Positions 44,564 through 53,135 of a stretch of 64,000 nucleotides of DNA are shown in pieces. The stretch is from positions 1-64,000 of the forward strand of contig CAZTHL010000008.1 of NCBI GenBank assembly GCA_964613585.1, written 5' to 3'. The notes below the pieces were generated by a model that was given only the letters and a program-made list of their open reading frames with translations, was not told where the DNA came from and did no database searches. The stretch's first letter is position 1. Every line of letters starts with the position of its first letter. A program made the translations under genes and the position numbers. The DNA comes from CAZTHL01 sp964613585 (GTDB taxonomy: Bacteria > Pseudomonadota > Alphaproteobacteria > DSM-16000 > Inquilinaceae).

Positions 44564-44892
44564 GAGAGGCGTTCCTGCCTGGACTCTCTCGCACGGCCCA
44601 CCGCCGTGCGGCACAGCCACCGGCGTCAACCGAGGTGGGCTTCCGAGTTCGCCAGGGGGTCACATCCAAAGGTCCCTGGACAGCCTGCAGGCGGGACGGG
44701 CATGGCATCGCCGCCGGAAGGACGATCCAAGGCCACGCCCGCCCCCAAGAATCGGGGGCTTTGGAACCGGACCCTCGGTCGATAGTTTGCTGCGAGACCA
44801 GATCTTGAGCATTCCGGCGTAGGGAGCCACCGGGCGACCAGCCCGGGACCGGCCCCACTCATGAGAGGGCGCGGAGCGGCACTGGAGCGAGC
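44564..44892. other. upstream region of nepR
   Basis: About 330 bp between element G and nepR. It contains the EcfG-type promoter at 44763-44787. Nothing else was recognised; open frames here have shadow composition. Confidence 0.4.
44763..44787 (+). promoter_or_regulatory. EcfG-dependent promoter upstream of nepR (predicted)
   Basis: GGAAC (44763-44767), then a 16-bp spacer and AGTT (44784-44787), close to the GGAAC-N16-CGTT consensus of alphaproteobacterial general-stress promoters. It lies about 105 bp upstream of the nepR start. It predicts that nepR is under EcfG control, as in other alphaproteobacteria. Confidence 0.6.
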
Positions 44893-45117
44893 ATGTCGAT
44901 CATGAGGCCTACCGACGAGCTCCGCGACGACTTCGACCTATGGCTCCACCAGAGGCTGAAGGACATGTACGACAGCGTGGCCTCCGAGGAGATCCCGCCG
45001 CATATGCGCGAGCTCATCGAGGAGGGTCGCCGTCGCCAGCTGGAAGACGGGCCTGACCCCGACGCGAAGCCGTGGAGCACTGCGTCTGAGGTCGGCACCG
45101 GGACCGGGGAGACGTGA
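44893..45117 (+). CDS. nepR: NepR-type anti-sigma factor
   Basis: 74 residues. The core F-D-L-W-L-H-Q-R-L-K-D-M-Y-D-S-V, then A-S-E-E-I-P-P-H-M-R-E-L-I-E-E, matches NepR, which has two short helices around a conserved L-R-x-x-Y-x-x-V-x-x-E-P-x-P pattern. NepR sequesters EcfG until phosphorylated PhyR captures it under stress. The flanking tails are disordered. It is convergent with the ecfG gene instead of upstream of it in one operon. PhyR was not found in the window. Confidence 0.85.
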   Translation: MSIMRPTDELRDDFDLWLHQRLKDMYDSVASEEIPPHMRELIEEGRRRQLEDGPDPDAKPWSTASEVGTGTGET

Positions 45118-45133
45118 GCCGCCGCCGCGCCTC

Positions 45134-45161
45134 GGCGATGCCTCTTGGGCCGGAAACGCCC
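45134..45161 (-). repeat. dispersed palindromic element, right-end fragment H
   Basis: GGCGATGCCTCTTGGGCCGG followed by AAACGCCC is the end of the element (compare GGCGATGCCACTTGAGCCGG in copies B and G). Its outer base is part of the ecfG stop codon (minus strand, 45161-45163). The rest of the element is missing. It fills nearly all of the 43-bp space between nepR and ecfG. Confidence 0.7.
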
Positions 45162-45844
45162 TAGCGCGGCCGCGGCGTTGTGGTGTTGCCGGCCGGGATG
45201 GGGCCCATGGGGCGTCGCGCGCGCCGGGCGGCGAGGCGCGCCTCTCCCGCGGCTTGGCGCAGCAAGGCGTCGACATGGTGGTTGCTCAAGGCGAGCCGCT
45301 CCTCCTCGCCCTCGATACCGGGATTGGAGCCCGGCGGGGACGGCGGATCGTCGGATGAGCCCGGCGTGCCGGCCAGCACCGCCGCCAGCTCGGTCCGCGC
45401 CCGGGACAATCGGCTCTTGATCGTGCCGACGGCGCAATGGCACACGCGTGCCGCATCCTCGTAGCTCATGCCGCTGGCGCCGACCAAAATCAGGGCCTCG
45501 CGCTGCTCGGGCCGCAGCTGGCCCAGCGCCGCGCGCAGGTCGCGGATGGCCAGACGCTTGTCCTGGCTGGCTGGAACCGCGGCGTTGATCGCCGGGCTTT
45601 CGTCGAGGGACCCGGTCTTGGCGTCCTTGCGCCGGATCTCGCTGAGGTAGGCATTGCGCAGGATGGTAAAGACCCAGGCGCGGAAGTTGGTCCCCGGAGC
45701 GTACTGGTGCTGGGCCGCCAGCGCCCGGGTCAGCGCCTCCTGGACCAGATCGTCGGCCCGGTCGGCGTTGCGGGTCAGCAGCCGCGCGAAGGCGCGCAGA
45801 TGCGGGATCGACTCGATCAGTTCGTCGTGGAATGTCTGCGTCAT
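45161..45844 (-). CDS. ecfG: EcfG-type general-stress RNA polymerase sigma factor
   Basis: 227 residues. Region 2: H-L-R-A-F-A-R-L-L-T-R-N-A-D-R-A-D-D-L-V-Q-E-A-L and G-T-N-F-R-A-W-V-F-T-I-L-R-N; region 4: L-R-P-E-Q-R-E-A-L-I-L-V and M-S-Y-E-D-A-A-R-V-C-H-C-A-V-G-T-I-K-S-R-L. These are typical of the ECF15/EcfG group that drives the alphaproteobacterial general stress response with NepR and PhyR. Relatives are about 180 residues; the C-terminal 50 or so residues are extra and low in complexity. The TAG stop abuts element H. The start is ATG 45844. Confidence 0.9.
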   Translation of the reverse strand: MTQTFHDELIESIPHLRAFARLLTRNADRADDLVQEALTRALAAQHQYAPGTNFRAWVFTILRNAYLSEIRRKDAKTGSLDESPAINAAVPASQDKRLAIRDLRAALGQLRPEQREALILVGASGMSYEDAARVCHCAVGTIKSRLSRARTELAAVLAGTPGSSDDPPSPPGSNPGIEGEEERLALSNHHVDALLRQAAGEARLAARRARRPMGPIPAGNTTTPRPR

Positions 45845-46062
45845 GGTGCCTCCCTGTGCCGTCTCGTGGGCGGAGCGAGGCGCGCGGCAGACGGCCCCTC
45901 CCGGACGATCCCTGGCCGTTCACACCCCCTCCCGGACGCGGCGACGGAGCGCGTCCGCCCGGCACGGGTTAGCCGGTCCCTTCCCGGCACCCCATGTCAC
46001 TAATGAATGTAGGGAATTTGCCCATCGCCAGAGAAGAGTTTTCATGGCGCTTAGCTGTAAAT

Positions 46063-47454
46063 TCATGGCTCGGTCACAGGGTTCTCCCCCGCGGCAAGGC
46101 GATCGACGGCCGAAACATAGCGGTTTATGTCAAATTTTCTTTGGAGCCCGCTCTGAGCCATATACCGCGTCTTGCCGTAGATCGGTCTTTCCTGCCACGC
46201 GCGATCATGCTTTCCGAACAGCCAGGCCACGTTGGCAAAAGAATTCGGGTCTCGCCCGTCCAGGAAATACTTGTTATTGATGGCCAGGGCCCGGGCATGA
46301 GCCACCTCCGGTGACGGGCTCCATTCGAGGATCTTCTTGCCCCAATACATCCGCATGTAGTTGTGCATGAAGCCGGTCGTGCGCATCTCCTTCATCGCGG
46401 CGTTCCAGTAGCGATCGTCGGTGCGGCTCTGCTCCAGCTCTTCCTGAGAGTAGCAGGGATCGCGCACGTCGCGACGGTGCTCGTCCAGAGACTTCCTCGC
46501 CCAGCCTTGCAGGCAGTCCAGGGTGTCGTAAGTAGACTCTGAATAATGTACAAAGTTTATCGACAGCTCTCGCCTGACGATCAGCTCCTCCAGGAAGCCG
46601 GCCCTGTCCTCCTCCGGCGCCCGCTCCGCGCGGCGCGCCGCCAGCACCAGCTCGACCGGCGAGATGTGGCCGAAATGCAGGTACGGGCTGAGCATCGAGG
46701 AATGCCAATCCGCCGGCTCGTTGCGCCTTTGGGCGTAGCCCGGCAGCGTCGTCTCGACGAAGCGGTCGAGCCGGCGCCGGGCCTCGCCGCGGCCGCCGAT
46801 GAGCCGGCGCACCCGGCCGACCGACCGGTCGATGTCGAGCCGCGCCAGCAGCCCGTCCACGTCCGCGGGATCGGCGTCGCCACGGATCCCGAGGCCGAGC
46901 GAGGAGTGACGCGGCGTCGCCTCCGGCAGCTCGCGCAGATAGTCCTCGTAGCGCTTCATCAGCTTGGGCCGAATCGTCCGGGCCTGGCTCTCGGCCTTGC
47001 CCGAGGCGGTCTCGACCGGCACCACCGCGTCGCCCTCGACCTGGACCAGCCGGCGCTCCAGCCGCTCGGCCAGGCTGCGCCGCCAGGCCCGCTGGTGGCG
47101 CAGATACCCCCGGTCGCACACCACCAGCGCCGCCCGATCGGCAAGGCCCGCCGCCACCTCGGGCGGCTCGCCCAGGCGCAGGACGAGGAGGATGCCCCGG
47201 TCGGCCAGCGCGCGCGCCGTCTCGGCCAGCCCTTCGAGCATGAAGGCATAATGGCGCTCGCGCGCGTCCGGATAGGCCTCGGTGAGGCCGAAGCCGACGA
47301 CGACCGGCAGGCCCAAGCGGTCGGCGGCGCCGATGGCCCATTCAAGCGCCGGATTGTGGCCGGCGCGCTGGGACTGCTGCATCCAGTACAGGACATAGTC
47401 GCCGTCCCGCTCGGGCCGGTCCTTGAGGATCTTCACGCGGTCGGGCTCGATCAT
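46063..47454 (-). CDS. deoxyribodipyrimidine photo-lyase, class II type
   Basis: 463 residues. It repairs cyclobutane pyrimidine dimers with FAD and light. The family pattern shows V-L-Y-W-M-Q-Q-S-Q-R (class II N-terminus), L-S-P-Y-L-H-F-G-H-I-S-P, L-I-V-R-R-E-L-S-I-N-F, then W-N-A-A-M-K-E-M-R-T-T-G-F-M-H-N-Y-M-R-M-Y-W-G-K-K-I and D-P-N-S-F-A-N-V-A-W. Codon use is less GC-biased toward the 3' end (46063-46580), with AAATTTGC-like stretches, hinting at transfer. The ATG at 47454 gives the standard length. No operon partners. Confidence 0.9.
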   Translation of the reverse strand: MIEPDRVKILKDRPERDGDYVLYWMQQSQRAGHNPALEWAIGAADRLGLPVVVGFGLTEAYPDARERHYAFMLEGLAETARALADRGILLVLRLGEPPEVAAGLADRAALVVCDRGYLRHQRAWRRSLAERLERRLVQVEGDAVVPVETASGKAESQARTIRPKLMKRYEDYLRELPEATPRHSSLGLGIRGDADPADVDGLLARLDIDRSVGRVRRLIGGRGEARRRLDRFVETTLPGYAQRRNEPADWHSSMLSPYLHFGHISPVELVLAARRAERAPEEDRAGFLEELIVRRELSINFVHYSESTYDTLDCLQGWARKSLDEHRRDVRDPCYSQEELEQSRTDDRYWNAAMKEMRTTGFMHNYMRMYWGKKILEWSPSPEVAHARALAINNKYFLDGRDPNSFANVAWLFGKHDRAWQERPIYGKTRYMAQSGLQRKFDINRYVSAVDRLAAGENPVTEP

Positions 47455-47654
47455 GTCTCAGCCTTATCCGTCGACTCGGGCAACTTCGGGCGCAATAACA
47501 TTAATCTCATGTCAACCACGAACCAGGGTCGGGGCACCGGGGATCCGGCCCGCAAGCGACGGGAACGCGGGAAGGCGTCCGGGCATTCACCGGCGGTATC
47601 GTCTGGAGCCGGGCCCGGACGCGGCCTCGCGGGGCCATAGAGGAGGCGTATCGG

Positions 47655-48155
47655 ATGACCATGAGACGAGGATGCTTGACGATGGCGGCCGGGCTTGCCC
47701 TGGCGCTGGCGTTGGAGGCGCCGGCGCGGGCCCAGGAGCCCGCCACGGAGGTGCCCCCGCCCGGCGAGGCCGGGTCGCCGGGCGCCGAGGCGCGGACCGC
47801 GACCGAGACGGAGGCCGAGGCCGACGCCGCGACGGAGGCGAGCCCGACCGACCCGACGACCCTGCCGATGACCACGGAGGCCAAGGACCTCGAGGCGAGC
47901 GACGAGCTGATCGGCGAGGTGGTGATCTCCGCCGATGGTGAGCGGGTCGGTGAGATCCAGGAGCTGCTGGTCCGTCCGGACGACAACACCGTGCACCATG
48001 TGGTCGTCGAGGTCGGAGGCGTGCTCGGCATCGGCGCCAAGCCGGTGGCCATCGACACCGAGTACCTGGCCCGCGAGCGGGACACCCGGGTCTGGGTCAG
48101 CAACCTGACCGCCGAGCAGATCGAGCAGCTGCCCGAGTTCGTGCCGCCGTCCTGA
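47655..48155 (+). CDS. PRC-barrel domain protein, exported
   Basis: 166 residues. The signal peptide (L-T-M-A-A-G-L-A-L-A-L-A-L-E-A-P-A-R-A) ends before a long acidic, Ala/Glu/Thr-rich linker (about 28-75). The C-terminal PRC-barrel follows: L-I-G-E-V-V-I-S-A-D-G-E-R-V-G-E-I-Q-E-L-L-V and V-V-E-V-G-G-V-L-G-I-G-A-K-P-V-A. PRC-barrels bind RNA or proteins; exported versions in alphaproteobacteria are of unknown role. Start ATG 47655 follows GGAGG and lies 7 codons before a strong hydrophobic stretch. Confidence 0.85.
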   Translation: MTMRRGCLTMAAGLALALALEAPARAQEPATEVPPPGEAGSPGAEARTATETEAEADAATEASPTDPTTLPMTTEAKDLEASDELIGEVVISADGERVGEIQELLVRPDDNTVHHVVVEVGGVLGIGAKPVAIDTEYLARERDTRVWVSNLTAEQIEQLPEFVPPS

Positions 48156-48506
48156 CCGGGGCGGCGCCACGGCGCCCGCGACCGACGGCTGCGGCAGCGC
48201 TTCACCGGGCCCGACCCCGGGGGCTGGTGGGCGCCGCTCCGGGTTGCGCCCGGCACGCCGGCACCGCGGCCGGCGGCGCTTGCAGCACCGATGACGTCCT
48301 TCAGGGATTGCCGAGACCTTGTTCTTGTACTGTTTGTTTCTTTTCAAGAATCCTGAAGCAACAGAAGCGCTTTCCAAAATGCGATTCGTGTAAGCGGCAA
48401 AGCTCGGCTCGGGTCCGTAAGCAGCTGAAGGCCGGCCCGAGGCGCTGCGATCCGGACTTGTCGGAGCCCTCGCAGACGACACGGAGCCGATGCCGTCGGA
48501 CGGCTG
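48156..48506. other. intergenic region with an AT-rich patch
   Basis: 351 bp between the PRC gene and the 3' end of cbiB. From about 48310 to 48410 it is unusually AT-rich for this genome (TTGTTCTTGTACTGTTTGTT then TCTTTTCAAGAATCC). No tRNA cloverleaf, hairpin plus T-run, or reading frame was seen. Confidence 0.4.
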
Positions 48507-49466
48507 CTAGAACATTATGGCGAAGAACAGGATCATCGCCCCCAGGATCGCGACCGAGCGCCGGTACAGGGTCAGGGCGCGGCGGATGTCGTCGGGCTCC
48601 AGCTCCTTGCGCCCGTTCCGGTTCATCCAGGCGTCCGCCACCTCGACGCCGCCGTACCGGCGCGGGCCGGCGATGGCGATGCCGATGGCGCCCGCCATGG
48701 CGGCCTCGGGCCAGCCGGCGTTCGGCGAGCGGTGCCGGGGCGCGTCCTCCCGCATGGCCGCCCAAGCCCGGGCGGAGTTGTCCCGGGCGCCGCCCGAGGC
48801 CACGATCAGCAGGCCGGCCAGCCGCGCCGGGATCAGGTTGACGAGGTCGTCGAGCCGGGCCGAGGCCCAGCCGAACGCCTGGTGCCGGGACGTCCGGTGG
48901 CCGATCATGCTGTCGGCCGTGTTGACCGCCTTGTAGGCGATCAGCCCCGGCAGCCCGGCCAGCAGGTACCAGAACACCGGCGCGACGACTCCGTCGGAGA
49001 AGTTCTCGGCCAGGGATTCGATCGCCCCCCGGCACACCCCGGAGGTGTCCAGGGTCTGCGGATCCCGGCCGACGATCCGCGACACGGCCGTGCGCGCCGC
49101 CGGCAGTCCACCCTCGTCGAAGGCGTCGGCGACCTCGCGCACATGCTGGTCGAGGCTGCGCTGGGCCAGAAGGACGGCGACCACGACGGCCTCGACGAGC
49201 CAGCCCACGGCGACGGAAGCGAACAGCCCGGCCGCCACGGCGCCGGCGGCGACCGCGAGCGCCACGATCACCGCGCAGGCCGCCACGCCGGCGAGCCGCC
49301 GGGCTCCCGCTCCCTGGTCCTCGAGGTTCCAGCGCCGGTCGAGCCAGCCGATGCCGGCGCCCATGGCGGCCACGGGATGGGGCACGCGCCGCCACAGCCA
49401 GGGCGGATCACCGATCCACCAGTCGAGCGCCTGGGCGACGACCACGACGAGGCCGCGCTCGATCAC
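48507..49466 (-). CDS. cbiB: adenosylcobinamide-phosphate synthase CbiB/CobD
   Basis: 319 residues with several membrane segments. It attaches the aminopropanol arm to the corrin ring in cobalamin synthesis. Landmarks: A-L-D-W-W-I-G-D-P-P-W-L-W-R-R-V-P-H-P-V, R-S-L-D-Q-H-V-R-E-V, E-S-L-A-E-N-F-S-D-G-V-V-A-P, A-Y-K-A-V-N-T-A-D-S-M-I-G-H and W-P-E-A-A-M-A-G. The GTG at 49466 follows GGAGGATCGGCAC, a good ribosome site. No cobalamin riboswitch-like element and no other cob genes were seen near it. Confidence 0.92.
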   Translation of the reverse strand: MIERGLVVVVAQALDWWIGDPPWLWRRVPHPVAAMGAGIGWLDRRWNLEDQGAGARRLAGVAACAVIVALAVAAGAVAAGLFASVAVGWLVEAVVVAVLLAQRSLDQHVREVADAFDEGGLPAARTAVSRIVGRDPQTLDTSGVCRGAIESLAENFSDGVVAPVFWYLLAGLPGLIAYKAVNTADSMIGHRTSRHQAFGWASARLDDLVNLIPARLAGLLIVASGGARDNSARAWAAMREDAPRHRSPNAGWPEAAMAGAIGIAIAGPRRYGGVEVADAWMNRNGRKELEPDDIRRALTLYRRSVAILGAMILFFAIMF

Positions 49467-49708
49467 GTGCCGATCCTCCGGCCGCGCGGCCGGCGAGCGT
49501 CCTCGGAGCGGCGGAGCCTTTCGCGGAAGGGTAAATTGGTGTTGGAATGTTTCACGTTTCTTGGCCGAAGCAAGCAAAGGGCGTATAAGCCCGGCTCGAC
49601 CCGAGGCTTGGCCATGGCTGGCGGCGGCGGACCGGCACGGTTCGTGTCCGCCTTAGCCCTGCGCGCCGGCCTCCGCAAGAACGCTTCGAAGGAACAGGGA
49701 GGTACCCC

Positions 49709-50794
49709 ATGGACATGAGCCGTTCCACCCACCGGACCCGATCGCTCGTCAGCGCCGCCCTGGCGCTTGGGCTGGGGCTCGCCGCCGTCACGGCGACCTC
49801 GGCCGCGGAGGCCCAGGACCGCGTGCGCTGGCGCGTGCCCATCGCCTTTCCGTCGAGCCTGCCGGCACTCGGCGACAACATGGCCTGGGTCGCCGACCAG
49901 CTTCGCACCGCCACCGACCGGCGCATCGACCTGCGGGTGGTCGAGCCCGGCGAAATGGTGCCGCCGCTGGAGCTGACCGAGGCGGTCGGCGCCGGGCAGG
50001 TCCAGGCGGGCTACAACTGGCTCGGCTACGACCAGGGCCGCATCCCCGCCTCGCCGCTGTTCTCGGCGGTGCCGTTCGGCATGGAGCCGTGGGAGTACTC
50101 CGCTTGGTGGTACTACGGTGGCGGCCGCGAGCTGGCCGAGGAGATCTACGGCGACAGCAACGTCCATCCGGTCTTCTGCGGCATCACCGGGCCCGAGACC
50201 GCCGGCTGGTTCAAGCAGCCGGTCGAGGGCGTGGAGGACTTCCAGGGCCTGAAGATCCGCTTCGCCGGGCTGGGCGGCCAGGTGCTCGAGGATCTCGGCG
50301 CCTCGGTGACGCTGATCCCGGGCGCGGAGATCTTCCAGGCGCTCGAGCGCGGCGCCATCGACGCCAGCGAGTTCGCCCTGCCGGTGGTCGACCAGCGGCT
50401 CGGCTTCGGCCAGGTGGCCGAATACAACTACTTCCCCGGCTGGCACCAGCCGTTCACGGCCTTCCACCTGGTGGTCAATCGCGAGGTCTGGAGCGAGCTC
50501 AGCGAGGCCGACCAGGCGATGATCGACATGGCCTGCACCGCCGGCGTCACCAACAACCTGGCCAAGGGCGAGGCACTGCAGGGCGAGGTGATCGCCGGCT
50601 TCGAGGAGGAGGGCATCACCGCCACCAAGCTGCCGACCGAGGTGCTCCGTGAGCTGGAGACCGCGGCGCTGGAGGTGCTGGAGGCCCGGGCGGCGGAGGA
50701 CGAGGACTTTGCCCGGGTCTATGAGAGCCAGCAGGCCTTCAGCGAGAACTACACCTTCTGGAAGGAGTTCGGCTATCTGCCGCGCGACTTCTGA
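49709..50794 (+). CDS. dctP: TRAP transporter substrate-binding protein DctP
   Basis: 361 residues with a signal peptide (L-V-S-A-A-L-A-L-G-L-G-L-A-A-V-T-A-T-S-A-A). Conserved TRAP-SBP features: R-W-R-V-P-I-A-F-P-S, L-K-I-R-F-A-G-L-G-G-Q-V-L-E-D-L-G-A-S-V (the region with the R-x-P/A carboxylate-binding arginine), and W-H-Q-P-F-T-A-F-H-L-V-V-N. It resembles the subgroup binding keto acids or other organic acids. First gene of the dctPQM operon. Confidence 0.93.
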   Translation: MDMSRSTHRTRSLVSAALALGLGLAAVTATSAAEAQDRVRWRVPIAFPSSLPALGDNMAWVADQLRTATDRRIDLRVVEPGEMVPPLELTEAVGAGQVQAGYNWLGYDQGRIPASPLFSAVPFGMEPWEYSAWWYYGGGRELAEEIYGDSNVHPVFCGITGPETAGWFKQPVEGVEDFQGLKIRFAGLGGQVLEDLGASVTLIPGAEIFQALERGAIDASEFALPVVDQRLGFGQVAEYNYFPGWHQPFTAFHLVVNREVWSELSEADQAMIDMACTAGVTNNLAKGEALQGEVIAGFEEEGITATKLPTEVLRELETAALEVLEARAAEDEDFARVYESQQAFSENYTFWKEFGYLPRDF

Positions 50795-50911
50795 GGCCGA
50801 CGGCGCGTCCGTCCGAGGGCGCGGGATCGCCGGCCGGCTGCGGCCGGCGCCGATCCTGCCCCTCGCCGGCCGCCACCGGCCGGCCGGGCGGGCCGAGCCT
50901 GGGTCTCCGCC

Positions 50912-51535
50912 ATGAGCGACGCTGATCCCGGCGGCGGGCACGACGCGGGCAAGGAGGCGGCGGTCGACCTGTCGCCGCCGAGCACCCTGCCGCGCACCCG
51001 CCTGTCCAACGCGCTTGACGCAGTGATCGAGCAAATCGGCAACCTCGCCTCCTGGCTGTGGCTGGTCCTGGTCGGCATCATCATGGTCAACGTCACCATG
51101 CGTTACCTGTTCGGCGAGGGGCGGATCGAGTTCGAGGAGCTGCAGTGGCACCTCTACGCTGTCGGCTTCCTGATCGGCCTGTCCTACTGCATGGCCAGCG
51201 ACAGCCATGTCCGGGTCGACGTGCTCCACAACCGCTTCTCGCTGAAGACCAAGGCCTGGATCGAGTTGCTCGGCCTTGTCTTCTTCCTGGCGCCGTTCAT
51301 CGCGCTGGTGCTGATCTACGGCGCGCCCTTCGTGCAGCGTTCCTTCGAGATCGGCGAGGTGTCGGACGCGCCGGGCGGCCTGCCCTACCGCTGGGCGATC
51401 AAGGCGTTTCTCTTGATCGGCTTCGGCCTGCTCGCCGTGGCCGCCGTGTCGCGGCTGGCGCGCGTGACCGCCGCGCTGTTCGGCGTGCCGCGGCCTCTGC
51501 CGCGGGAGCCCGAGCGCTCCGCCGCCGGCGAGTAG
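50912..51535 (+). CDS. dctQ: TRAP transporter small membrane subunit DctQ
   Basis: 207 residues. Four predicted membrane helices: L-A-S-W-L-W-L-V-L-V-G-I-I-M-V-N-V, L-Y-A-V-G-F-L-I-G-L-S-Y-C-M, L-L-G-L-V-F-F-L-A-P-F-I-A-L-V-L and A-F-L-L-I-G-F-G-L-L-A-V. The characteristic D-S-H-V-R-V-D-V-L loop is present. The 117-bp gap after dctP holds an inverted repeat of CCGGCCGGC type (50830-50890) that might attenuate the operon after dctP. ATG 50912 is a plausible start. Confidence 0.9.
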   Translation: MSDADPGGGHDAGKEAAVDLSPPSTLPRTRLSNALDAVIEQIGNLASWLWLVLVGIIMVNVTMRYLFGEGRIEFEELQWHLYAVGFLIGLSYCMASDSHVRVDVLHNRFSLKTKAWIELLGLVFFLAPFIALVLIYGAPFVQRSFEIGEVSDAPGGLPYRWAIKAFLLIGFGLLAVAAVSRLARVTAALFGVPRPLPREPERSAAGE

Positions 51536-51543
51536 CCCGCGCC

Positions 51544-52974
51544 ATGGAGTTCAACGAGATCCTCGCCGTCCTGATGTTCGTCTCGTTCATCGGGCTCCTG
51601 TTCACCGGCTACCCGATCGCCTGGCTGCTCGGCGGCATCGCGGTGATTTTCACGGCCATCGCGGTCTTCGTCGATACCTACATGGCCGACTGGCTCTACA
51701 CCACCTTTCCGGACACCTGGCTCGACCTCAACTGGCGCTACACGTCGCTGATCGTCGCCAACATCTGGGAGCAGATGCGCAACTGGGTGCTGGTGGCGCT
51801 GCCCATGTTCATCTTTATGGGCCTGATGCTCGACCGGTCGGGCATCGCCGAGCGGCTGATGACCAACTTCGTACGCGTGTTCGGCGGCATGCGCGGCGGC
51901 CTCGCGGTGACGGTCACCCTGATCGGCGTGCTCCTGGCGGCCTCGACCGGCATCATCGGCGCCTCGGTCGTGCTGCTCGCCCTGCTCGGCCTGCCGGTCA
52001 TGCTGAAGAACAACTACAGCCGCACCCTGGCGGTCGGCACGGTGAGCGCGGTCGGCACCCTCGGGATCCTGATCCCGCCCAGCATCATGCTGGTGCTGAT
52101 GGCCGACCGCTTGGCGCTTCCCGTGGGCAACCTGTTCCTGGGCGCGCTGTTCCCGGGCCTGCTGCTGGGCGGCCTCTACATCGCCTACATACTGCTGGTG
52201 GCGCTCCTCAACCCCCACATGGCGCCGGCGCCGGCGGCGCGCGAGCCGCTCGACCTGCGCTCGGTCCTCGGCGTGCTGTGGGCGATCCTGCCGCCGGCGG
52301 CGCTGATCCTGGCGGTGCTCGGCACCATCTTCTTCGGCGTGGCGACGCCGACCGAGGCCTCGGGCGTGGGCGCGTTCGGCGCCACCGTGCTGGCCTGGGC
52401 CAACGGCAAGCTGACGTTGAAGGTGCTGCGCGACGTGATGCGCGAGACGACGCGCACGACGGCCTTCATCTTCGCCATCATCCTGGGCGCCACGGCGTTC
52501 GCGCTCGTGCTGCGCGGCCTCGGCGGCGACGAGCTGATCGAGGGCACCCTGCTCGGCCTCAATCTCGGCGACATCGGCACCATCGTCGCCATCCTGGCGG
52601 TGGTGTTCGTGCTCGGCTTCCTGCTCGACTGGATCCAGATCATCCTGATCGTGCTGCCCCTGGTCGGCCCGTTGATCGGCGACCCGGGCAACCCGGCGAC
52701 CGGCATGTGGCAGGATCTCGGCTTCGCCAGCCCCGAGGACGCGCTGGTCTGGTTCACCCTGCTGTTTGCCGTGGTGCTGCAGACCTCGTTCCTGACGCCG
52801 CCGGTCGGCTTCGCCCTGTTCTATGTCAAGGGCGTGGCCCCGGCCGAGATCCGCGTCAGCCACATCTACAAGGGGGTGGTCCCGTTCATCGCCCTGCAGC
52901 TTCTCGGCGTGCTGGCCATCTTCTTCTGGCGCGACCTGGTGATCTGGCTGCCCGGGGTGGCGTATGGACCATAG
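51544..52974 (+). CDS. dctM: TRAP transporter large membrane subunit DctM
   Basis: 476 residues, about twelve membrane segments. F-I-G-L-L-F-T-G-Y-P-I-A-W-L-L-G and the G-I-L-I-P-P-S-I-M-L segment are typical of DctM, as are S-T-G-I-I-G-A-S-V-V and T-P-T-E-A-S-G-V-G-A. It couples solute uptake to a sodium gradient. The ATG at 51544 lies 9 bp after dctQ. At the 3' end a GGCGGC-GAA-GCCGCC hairpin (about 52975-52990) without a T-run may stop transcription. Confidence 0.93.
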   Translation: MEFNEILAVLMFVSFIGLLFTGYPIAWLLGGIAVIFTAIAVFVDTYMADWLYTTFPDTWLDLNWRYTSLIVANIWEQMRNWVLVALPMFIFMGLMLDRSGIAERLMTNFVRVFGGMRGGLAVTVTLIGVLLAASTGIIGASVVLLALLGLPVMLKNNYSRTLAVGTVSAVGTLGILIPPSIMLVLMADRLALPVGNLFLGALFPGLLLGGLYIAYILLVALLNPHMAPAPAAREPLDLRSVLGVLWAILPPAALILAVLGTIFFGVATPTEASGVGAFGATVLAWANGKLTLKVLRDVMRETTRTTAFIFAIILGATAFALVLRGLGGDELIEGTLLGLNLGDIGTIVAILAVVFVLGFLLDWIQIILIVLPLVGPLIGDPGNPATGMWQDLGFASPEDALVWFTLLFAVVLQTSFLTPPVGFALFYVKGVAPAEIRVSHIYKGVVPFIALQLLGVLAIFFWRDLVIWLPGVAYGP

Positions 52975-53135
52975 GCGGCGAAGCCGCCGCGTGCGCGCAG
53001 CGTGCCCGGGGTTGGTTCCGCTGCGCTTCACCCGGCTTCCACGAGATGCGTCGTCTGCGTGACAGGGTCTTCTTTGGTGGGGTGGAGCGCCGGAGGAAGT
53101 CGACGACTCCCGGCCTTGATGATCGCCGGCCGCGT

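Noticed and set aside
48290..48420. A tRNA or small RNA gene in the AT-rich patch before cbiB
   Set aside because: No cloverleaf, no CCA-proximal acceptor stem and no terminator hairpin could be drawn.
49467..49708. A cobalamin riboswitch upstream of cbiB
   Set aside because: The leader is short and lacks a recognisable B12-box; the ribosome site GGAGGATCGGCAC is directly adjacent to the start.
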